From contig JACPRP010000025.1 in the NCBI GenBank assembly GCA_016189905.1, positions 1 to 37,930 of the forward strand: 37,930 nucleotides of DNA. The letters run 5' to 3'. The position numbers and the translations under genes are program-made. The notes beneath the pieces were generated by a model. It searched no databases. It was not told where the DNA came from and saw only the letters and a list, made by a program, of their open reading frames with translations. The stretch's first letter is position 1. Every line of letters starts with the position of its first letter. Below, piece after piece: positions 32,045-37,930 of this stretch. Origin of the DNA: Chloroflexota bacterium. GTDB lineage: Bacteria > Chloroflexota > UBA6077 > FW602-bin22 > JACPRP01.

Positions 32045-33319
32045 TTAAAGCATCGAGTTCAACATTATCGTCTGTTCGCGATTGGCCCCTACGGAGACGA
32101 TGTCCAGGTTGACGCCGATAAGCTCGGCAAGACGGTTCACGTAGCTCCTGGCGGCTTGCGGTAACTCGTCGAAGCGCCTGATACCGCCGGTTGGGGTCTG
32201 CCATCCTGGATGTTCCTCGTAGACAGGCTCGCACCTGGCGAGGTCGATGGGGGGATAGCTGTCTTCGATACCGTCGAAACGGTACTTCACGCAAATCTTC
32301 AGCCTGGGGAGAGTATCGAGAATATCCAGACGCGTAATGGCGATGGACTTGAAGCCGTTTACCTGCATCGCGTGCTGTGCCAGCACGGCATCGAACCAGC
32401 CGATCCGTCTGGGCCGACCTGTGAGCGTTCCATATTCCTGGCCAAGCTCGCGAATCATCTCGCCGGTCTCGTCATAGATTTCGGTCGGGAAAGGGCCGGC
32501 GCCGACGCGCGTCTGATAGGCTTTGAATACCCCGAGCGCGCACGTGATCTGTGTCGGCGCGATGCCGAGCCCCGAACAGGCAGCGCCCGAGGTAGGCGAC
32601 GACGACGTCACGTAAGGATAAGTTCCGAAATCCAGGTCCAGCAGGGTGCCCTGCGCCCCTTCGAGGAGCACGTTGCGGCCTTCGGCGATCGCGCTCTGAA
32701 CCAATTGCGTAGTATTCTTTATGTGGCGGGCCAGACGCTCTCCATACTGCAGATAGCGCTCGTGAACCTCTTTGAGCGACAGCGGCTCGGCATCGTACAG
32801 CTTGGTGAGAATCCGATTCTTCTGTTCGAGGATGAAGGCGAGCTTGTCGCGGAGCAAGGTCCGGTCGACCAGATCGCCCATTCGAATGCCTGTCCGCGCT
32901 ACCTTGTCCGAGTAGGCAGGGCCGATGCCGCGGCCGGTGGTGCCAATGCTCTGCCTGCCTCGGGCCTGCTCTTCGAGGCGATCGAGGAGGATATGATACG
33001 GCATGATCGCGTGGGCACGCTCGCTGATACAGAGATTATCGACACTGATGCCACGGCTTGCTAGCAGATCTATCTCGTCGATCAGAGCTTGCGGATCGAT
33101 CACGACGCCATTGCCGATGATACAGGTGACCCGAGGGTCGAAGATGCCCGCTGGCACGAGGTGCAGACGGAACTCCCCTAGATGGTTGATAACCGTATGC
33201 CCGGCGTTGTTGCCACCCTGATATCTGGCGACAACGGACGCTTTCTCCGCCAGCATGTCTACGATCTTGCCTTTTCCCTCATCCCCCCATTGGGCGCCCA
33301 CTACAGCCATAACCGGCAT
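32045..33319 (-). CDS. purA: Adenylosuccinate synthetase
   Basis: Joins IMP and aspartate with GTP to give adenylosuccinate, the first step to AMP. The 424-residue protein shows the GTP-binding MAVVGAQWGDEGKGKIVDML, RYQGGNNAGHTVI, the IMP-site IGTTGRGIGPAYSDKVAR, GAQGTLLDLDFGTYPYVTSS and a C-terminal SVGANREQTI. AAAGGAGA lies seven bases before ATG 33319. fba ends 24 bases upstream, so the two are probably cotranscribed although their pathways differ. Confidence 0.97.
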   Translation of the reverse strand: MPVMAVVGAQWGDEGKGKIVDMLAEKASVVARYQGGNNAGHTVINHLGEFRLHLVPAGIFDPRVTCIIGNGVVIDPQALIDEIDLLASRGISVDNLCISERAHAIMPYHILLDRLEEQARGRQSIGTTGRGIGPAYSDKVARTGIRMGDLVDRTLLRDKLAFILEQKNRILTKLYDAEPLSLKEVHERYLQYGERLARHIKNTTQLVQSAIAEGRNVLLEGAQGTLLDLDFGTYPYVTSSSPTSGAACSGLGIAPTQITCALGVFKAYQTRVGAGPFPTEIYDETGEMIRELGQEYGTLTGRPRRIGWFDAVLAQHAMQVNGFKSIAITRLDILDTLPRLKICVKYRFDGIEDSYPPIDLARCEPVYEEHPGWQTPTGGIRRFDELPQAARSYVNRLAELIGVNLDIVSVGANREQTIMLNSML

Positions 33320-33343
33320 GATTCTCTCCTTTTCACTCGGGCG

Positions 33344-34273
33344 TTAGGCCCGGCCAGCGCTGCCAAATAGCTCCATCTTGGAGCCTATGACGGCCTTCAT
33401 CGCCTCACGACCGGGTTGAAGTAGCTTGCGAACATCGATCTCTTCTGGCCTCAGTGCCAGCACCTCTCGCAGCGCGGCAACGAAAGCCAGGCGCAAATCG
33501 GTGTCGATGTTTATCTTCTGTATCCCGTTCTTAATAGCCTGTCTAATCGCCTCGTCAGGCACGCCCGCCGCGCTCGCAAGCTTTTCCCCGGCGCCATAGC
33601 GAATCGCCTTCGCGGTGGTCTCTTTGTTCACTCCCGATGCGCCGTGCAGGGCCAGTGAAACCGGAACTCGGCCGGCAATCTCCCGCAGGCGTGGGAAGTC
33701 CAGCTTCGGCTCTCCTTTGAACTTGTAGGCCCCGTGCGAGGTGCCAATGGCTATTGCCAGCACGTCGCAGCCTGTTTCCGCTACGAAGCGCGCCGCCTCG
33801 CTCGGGTCCGTGAGGCTCGCGTCGCGCTCGCTGACCACGACCTGATCCTCGATCCCTACCAGACGACCCAGCTCGGCTTCGACGGATATGCCCGCCAGAT
33901 GTGCGACCTCCGTTACCTTCTTCGTCAGCGCGACGTTACCGGCGAACGGTTCCTTCGAGGCATCGATCATGACTGAGGTCCATCCGTTTCTGATGCACTT
34001 GACAACCGTCTCGAAATCGAGCCCGTGGTCGAGGTGCAAGGCTACGGGCACCGGAGCCTCCTCGGCGAGGCTGCGCACGATGGTCGATAGGTGTTCGATC
34101 CCCGCGTACGTTATCGCGGATGGCGAGGTGCTGACGATAACGGGCGAACGCTTCTCCGTCGCGGTCTCGATGATGGCCTGTGTTACCTCGAGGTTGCTCG
34201 TGTTAAACGCGCCGACGGCATAGCCGTCTCTCTTAGCCGCCTCGAGTATCTGTTTGCTCGTCGTCAATGGCAT
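33344..34273 (-). CDS. fba: Class II fructose-bisphosphate aldolase
   Basis: Zinc-dependent aldolase cleaving fructose 1,6-bisphosphate to two triose phosphates (or the reverse). The 309-residue product has GYAVGAFNTSNLEVTQAI, the zinc/catalytic VALHLDHGLDFETV, EAELGRLVGIEDQV, the K-site AIGTSHGAYKFKG and LALHGASGVNKE, then INIDTDLRLAF. A related role on tagatose bisphosphate cannot be excluded from sequence. ATG 34273 starts the family-like region with GGAGG upstream; the open frame beyond to 34522 is not homologous. Confidence 0.92.
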   Translation of the reverse strand: MPLTTSKQILEAAKRDGYAVGAFNTSNLEVTQAIIETATEKRSPVIVSTSPSAITYAGIEHLSTIVRSLAEEAPVPVALHLDHGLDFETVVKCIRNGWTSVMIDASKEPFAGNVALTKKVTEVAHLAGISVEAELGRLVGIEDQVVVSERDASLTDPSEAARFVAETGCDVLAIAIGTSHGAYKFKGEPKLDFPRLREIAGRVPVSLALHGASGVNKETTAKAIRYGAGEKLASAAGVPDEAIRQAIKNGIQKINIDTDLRLAFVAALREVLALRPEEIDVRKLLQPGREAMKAVIGSKMELFGSAGRA

Positions 34274-34334
34274 CCCAAGATCCTCCATCCAGGCGCTTTT
34301 CGACCGGAGACGACCGGACAAAACAGCGCACTGT

Positions 34335-34340
34335 ATTATA
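34335..34340 (-). promoter_or_regulatory. Promoter -10 for fba-purA
   Basis: A perfect TATAAT on the minus strand about 60 bases before the fba start. The -35 region is weak (GCAATT at 17 nt). Confidence 0.4.
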
Positions 34341-34376
34341 ACATATTCTCGCCAGTGAATTGCATTTCGCCGGAGT

Positions 34377-35717
34377 CTATCGCGGCCTGACGATGTAGAC
34401 GATGCCTCCGCTGTCTTGCCATATCTTGCCGAGCTGGTCTCTACGATAGACGCGGCGTACAGTAGCGCTGGTCGGATTGAAGGGATCGTTGACGATGATG
34501 TCGCCTTCTGAGGTGAAACCACGAACGACTATGAGATGGCCTGATGTCGAGTTCAGGTACGCGTTGGCCAGCTTGCCCGGCCCATACTGGATGCTGATGA
34601 TCACCGGCCTGCCGGCGGCGATCTCGTTTTGTAGTTGCTCCATGCTGTAGAACCGGTCCACGTAGGCGTCGAGGCCGAGAGCTCCAGCGTAGGCAACGTT
34701 CAGCGGCCAGTTGCCGAAGATGCCGGAGCGGGCATCGCGGACTGCCTTGTAAACTTCGGGAACGGACCTATCTTGGCCCCAGAAATCGATCACCATTGCG
34801 AGAGATGTTGGGCTGCAGATGGCTCTGGCCACGGCGGGGTCTTGTTCCAGTTGCGAGAACTGCGGCACGGGAAGGTCGCGCGCCCATCCCTCCGCGACGG
34901 ATGGCGCCGGACCATCGAGCGGCACGCTCATATCGGCGTAGACCACGGCGATAGAGCGAAGCCGGGGACTGGCCGATGGATCGCCCGTCGTGAAATTGAC
35001 CCGGTACTGGAGCCACTCGGCCCTGCCGGCAAGCTCGAGGGTGTCCACGTTAACGCGCCCCCAGGCGTTAGCCTGGCCTGTGGCGCTCGCGCCTCCCGAG
35101 GGTCTCCACGTTCCCATCGTAAACCAGGGCGATGCACTATCGCCGCTGCCGACCCGCGTTTGGAACTCCAGGCTGGTTCCTAAGGGCGCTTCGGCGTTCC
35201 ACGACAGGACGACGTTATCGAATGGGCGCTCAGACAGATACTGCTCAGAAACGAGAGATCCCTCCGCGACGTATGACCCGTCGACTTGCTCTGCCAGCGC
35301 TATCGTGTCGCCATCCTTAATCAGGCGCTGCGAGCTGGCCAGTTGAATGCTGGCAGCTTCTTCCCTAAGGAGTCGCGTTGTGGCGAGGGGCAAAGGATCG
35401 ATAGGGTCTATTGGCCCCGTGGCCGAGGGCGCCGGCGACGTCGGTTCGATGGGTATTATCGCGGGAATCTGTGTCGGCTCCGTCTCGACCGCCGGCGGCA
35501 AGTCGTTCTCAGGCGCTGTTTCCACCTCAGGCGCGGTTTCCTCCACATCGGGGCTTGCCATCGCGATAGTGGCCGGGCCACTAGCGGTGGAGGCAATTCC
35601 CAGCGTTGCTCGAAAATCGATTGCTAGAGGAATCTCGGCAAAGCCGAGCAACAGTCCCAGGGCCACGATCAGAAACGCGGATGCCAACAGACGGTTGGCT
35701 GAAAATGATAGGCGCAT
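34377..35717 (-). CDS. Exported or membrane-anchored C39-like cysteine peptidase
   Basis: The 446-residue protein starts with one hydrophobic segment at about residues 8-30 (LLASAFLIVALGLLLGF), a signal anchor or signal peptide. A low-complexity Pro/Glu/Thr-rich linker follows (about 50-110). Residues of about 130-275 look like a beta-rich domain (NVVLSWNAEAPLGTSLEFQT, YRVNFTTGD). The C-terminal 160 residues are a papain-fold C39-like domain: VPQFSQLEQ, catalytic Cys in AICSPTSLAMVIDFWG, His in SGHLIVVRGF and Asp in IIVNDPF. No ATP-binding domain is attached, so it is not a bacteriocin exporter. ATG 35717 has GGAG ten bases upstream; ATGs at 35738 and 35753 are alternatives. Confidence 0.8.
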   Translation of the reverse strand: MRLSFSANRLLASAFLIVALGLLLGFAEIPLAIDFRATLGIASTASGPATIAMASPDVEETAPEVETAPENDLPPAVETEPTQIPAIIPIEPTSPAPSATGPIDPIDPLPLATTRLLREEAASIQLASSQRLIKDGDTIALAEQVDGSYVAEGSLVSEQYLSERPFDNVVLSWNAEAPLGTSLEFQTRVGSGDSASPWFTMGTWRPSGGASATGQANAWGRVNVDTLELAGRAEWLQYRVNFTTGDPSASPRLRSIAVVYADMSVPLDGPAPSVAEGWARDLPVPQFSQLEQDPAVARAICSPTSLAMVIDFWGQDRSVPEVYKAVRDARSGIFGNWPLNVAYAGALGLDAYVDRFYSMEQLQNEIAAGRPVIISIQYGPGKLANAYLNSTSGHLIVVRGFTSEGDIIVNDPFNPTSATVRRVYRRDQLGKIWQDSGGIVYIVRPR

Positions 35718-35828
35718 AAGAAGCTCGCTCCACAACATTTGATTTCTCTTCATCTCCGTGGGCCGGGGCGTCAGCGGATCTGAGAACGATTAACGGATAG
35801 GAGTGGCCACGTGTGCGATGTCGTTGAC

Positions 35829-35876
35829 CACGGAGTTACCCATCCTTCGCGAGGAAGGACCACCAATAATGAAAAT
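35829..35876 (+). repeat. 48-bp direct repeat, copy 1
   Basis: It begins CACGGAGTTACCCATCC and contains the foldable CCTTCGCGAGGAAGG; 45 of 48 bases match the copy at 37703-37750, the mismatches being the three bases before the shared ATGAAAAT. It lies in the 316-nt gap (35718-36081 with the kinase 5' flank) between the peptidase and kinase genes, where nothing else is recognised. Confidence 0.9.
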
Positions 35877-36081
35877 CTATTTTCAGAGCAGACCCTTTTT
35901 GTTTCCACAATCATCTATTCACTACCACAGAAGCCACGTACAGATGCCTCAGACGATGACATTCTAGCAGGATGAAGTGGCGAAGACAACAAACGCTCTG
36001 GCCTGCTCTGGCTAGGGGTCTGGCTTCCGGATGTTCTGAAGCCTGGCTTGCGAGGGTTTGACGTTCTGATTGGTTAATGCT

Positions 36082-37674
36082 ATGATGCAAGAGATGGGAG
36101 CAGAGAAGGCCCACCGTAAGCAAGTAGAGAAGCCGCTGCACGAGCTGAGCGAAAGCCCCAGCGCCAGACCCGGCCGAGAGCGCGATGCCAGCGCCGAGGC
36201 CGATATGGTGCGCTCGGCCCAGTATATGCGCTTGCTGTTGGAATCGACGGATGAAGGCGTCTTCGGACTCGACCCGCAGGGCCTCTGCACCTATGTGAAC
36301 GCGTCGGGAGCGCGCATACTTGGATACGACCCATCAGCGCTTGTGGGCAAGAGGATCCACGAGATCATTCATCATACCCGCAACGATGGCTCACCTTATC
36401 CAGAGAGCGATTGTCCCAGCCATCGCGCCTATCAAACTGGACAGGGTTTGAGAACAGAGGATGAGCTTTTCTGGCGGCGAGATGGAAGCTCGTTCCCGGT
36501 GGAATACGCCTCCCATCCGATCTTCATGGGTGGAAACATAGTAGGGGCGGTTGTAAGCTTCGTCGATATTACAGAGCGCAAGCAAGCCGAGGCGGAGCGG
36601 GCGCGACTGCTGGCGGAGGTGCGGCGTGTGGCCGCGGAGCTAAACGTCACACTTACCTCAATCGCCGATGCGCTCGTGATCTATGATCCAACAGGCGAGA
36701 TTGTGCGCATGAACCCCGCCGCCGAGGATATGCTGGGATACACACCCGCGGAGCGTAAGCTCCCGTTTGCCGAACGAACGGCGCTGCTGCACATCGATAC
36801 GCCAGAGGGTAAGCCGTTTCCGGTCGAGCAGGTTCCAGGGCAGCAGGCGTTGAACGGAGAAACGGTGTACGGCGTGGTTATGGTGCTTCATCCCAACGGC
36901 AAGACCTTCTGGGTCTCCGGCAGCGCGGCCCCGATTCGTTCTCCCGACGGCCAGATAGTGGGAGCCGTATCCATTTTTACCGATATCACCGCGCTGCACG
37001 AGCTACAGGAGCAGCGAGAGGACCTCGCTCGCACCGTCTCCCACGACCTGCGAAATCCGCTTCAGATCATCCTCGGCCGGGCGCAAATCATTCAGCGGGT
37101 CCCCGGCAACGAGAAAATGGTGCTAACGAGCGCCGAAGCCATTGTTACCAGCGCCAAGCGGATGAACGCGATGATCCAGGACCTGGTGGACTCGGTGCGC
37201 CTGGAGACAAGACAGTTGCAGCCCCAGAAGCAGCCGATAGACCTGAGATCTTTCGTCCAGGAGTTGCTCGGCCGAGGCAGGGGAATGGTGGAAGTCGAGC
37301 GGATCAAGGTAAGGATGCCAGCCCACCTGCCTCCAGTCTCGGCTGACCCTGATCGTCTGGAACGCATCCTGATGAACCTGCTCAGCAACGCGCTGAAATA
37401 CTCACCGCCCGACAGCGAGGTGCTAATCGGAGTGGAAGCGACGGACAGGTGGGCCAGGATCTCGGTCGCCGACCGCGGTGTAGGCATCGCCCCTCAAGAC
37501 CTACCCCATATCTTCGAGCGATTCTACCGGGCAAAAGGCGTTCGTAAGGCCGAGGGATTAGGGTTGGGCCTCTACATCGCCAGGATGCTGGTCGAGGCCC
37601 AAGGTGGCCGCATCTGGGCCGAGAGCGAGCCCGGCAAGGGCAGCACGTTCTACTTCACGCTGCCTGTGGCTTAA
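36082..37674 (+). CDS. PAS-PAS sensor histidine kinase
   Basis: The 530-residue product has no membrane segment, so it is probably a cytoplasmic sensor. An N-terminal basic/coiled region (to about 45) is followed by PAS 1 (about 50-165: LLLESTDEGVFGLDPQGLCT, ending VVSFVDITERKQAEAE), PAS 2 (about 185-315: LTSIADALVIYDPTGEIVRM, ending VSIFTDITALHEL), an HisKA domain with the phosphorylated His in SHDLRNPLQIILGRAQ and an ATPase domain with N box NLLSNALKYS, G1 DRGVGI and G2 GLGLGLYIA. The partner regulator is not in the window. ATG 36082 is one of several close starts and no strong ribosome binding site is seen. Direct repeats flank the gene. Confidence 0.92.
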   Translation: MMQEMGAEKAHRKQVEKPLHELSESPSARPGRERDASAEADMVRSAQYMRLLLESTDEGVFGLDPQGLCTYVNASGARILGYDPSALVGKRIHEIIHHTRNDGSPYPESDCPSHRAYQTGQGLRTEDELFWRRDGSSFPVEYASHPIFMGGNIVGAVVSFVDITERKQAEAERARLLAEVRRVAAELNVTLTSIADALVIYDPTGEIVRMNPAAEDMLGYTPAERKLPFAERTALLHIDTPEGKPFPVEQVPGQQALNGETVYGVVMVLHPNGKTFWVSGSAAPIRSPDGQIVGAVSIFTDITALHELQEQREDLARTVSHDLRNPLQIILGRAQIIQRVPGNEKMVLTSAEAIVTSAKRMNAMIQDLVDSVRLETRQLQPQKQPIDLRSFVQELLGRGRGMVEVERIKVRMPAHLPPVSADPDRLERILMNLLSNALKYSPPDSEVLIGVEATDRWARISVADRGVGIAPQDLPHIFERFYRAKGVRKAEGLGLGLYIARMLVEAQGGRIWAESEPGKGSTFYFTLPVA

Positions 37675-37702
37675 TGTTGCCTGGTACGAAGGGTCCATTC
37701 AA

Positions 37703-37750
37703 CACGGAGTTACCCATCCTTCGCGAGGAAGGACCACCAGGGATGAAAAT
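37703..37750 (+). repeat. 48-bp direct repeat, copy 2
   Basis: Same element as at 35829-35876, in the same orientation, starting 28 bases after the kinase stop. The hairpin CCTTC-GCGAG-GAAGG is conserved between copies. No other element is recognised in 37751-37838. Confidence 0.9.
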
Positions 37751-37838
37751 AACGTCCTCCGCTTGGACGGTTGTTATCCTACATGATTTCCTACTCCTTC
37801 TGAGACGACCGAGAGGGATGCCAGGCGATAAACAGAAT

Positions 37839-37928
37839 CTACCCTGCGTGCTTCCCTTTCGGGAGCAACAATCGGTGGTGCCTTGGGGCGCCCGGGTCAA
37901 ACTCCGTGACGGGCTCGTGCGGCACCAG
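37839..37928 (-). CDS. Possible 3' end of a gene running off the right edge
   Basis: The minus-strand frame ending with TAG at 37841-37839 reads LVPHEPVTEFDPGAPRHHRL and on to LLPKGKHAG. Third codon positions are almost all G or C, as in the other genes here. Only 29 residues are visible, no domain is recognised, and chance remains possible. Confidence 0.3.
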   Translation of the reverse strand: MVPHEPVTEFDPGAPRHHRLLLPKGKHAG

Positions 37929-37930
37929 AC

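Noticed and set aside
34274..34522. Upstream extension of the aldolase frame
   Set aside because: It would overlap the peptidase gene and the TATAAT promoter element; the family N-terminus begins at 34273.
37655..37900. Minus-strand frame of 81 codons at the right edge
   Set aside because: It runs through the second direct repeat and the end of the kinase gene; another frame in 37839-37928 has better codon character.
1..37930. CRISPR array, prophage, transposase or rRNA/tRNA genes
   Set aside because: No regularly spaced repeats, cas or phage genes, transposase motifs or structural RNA genes were found on either strand.

Overview
The window is a GC-rich bacterial chromosome segment dominated by amino-acid biosynthesis. 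The gene order ilvD-ilvB-ilvN-ilvC-leuA-leuC-leuD-leuB-cimA, a leucine-type T-box in front of it, a lysine branch that uses DapL, frequent GTG and TTG starts, and dispersed GTAGGGGC-type palindromes together suggest an uncultured member of the Chloroflexota. This assignment is inference: there is no rRNA or other phylogenetic marker here.

Layout. Bases 1-5000 are accessory: an Old Yellow Enzyme-type oxidoreductase, then a graveyard of truncated pieces (adaptor tail, MacB-like ATPase, OmpR-type regulator, a PAS protein with no output domain), a SnoaL-like protein and an MBL-fold hydrolase. Bases 5064-19474 form a long plus-strand block. It begins with a strong promoter and a T-box leader carrying two complete T-box/terminator modules behind one specifier stem, followed by the branched-chain pathway, citramalate synthase, chorismate mutase/prephenate dehydratase and aspartokinase. 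LeuA and CimA can both feed the shared LeuCD and LeuB enzymes, so leucine and threonine-independent isoleucine synthesis are co-encoded, with IlvBNCD serving all three branched-chain amino acids.

From 19945 to 30056 nearly all genes are on the minus strand. A cupin follows two NifV/homocitrate-synthase-like paralogs, one of which has lost a highly conserved His-containing motif and sits behind a structured leader. Next come a lipoprotein and a coupled small hypothetical gene, then the DAP/lysine cluster in transcription order dapA-dapB-lysA-dapF-dapL, and a VKOR-family protein upstream of it. Bases 30189-31903 hold two PIN-domain modules (one apparently without a normal start, one intact with an AbrB-type antitoxin) and a small membrane protein. 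Bases 32045-35717 (minus) carry fba-purA and an exported C39-like peptidase. Bases 36082-37674 (plus) hold a PAS-PAS histidine kinase lying between two near-identical 48-bp direct repeats.

The observations most worth following are the double-decision T-box, the diverged NifV paralog and its leader RNA, the repeats bracketing the kinase, the decayed efflux/regulator locus with a sigma-54-like promoter beside it, and the PIN gene whose start codon appears to be lost.
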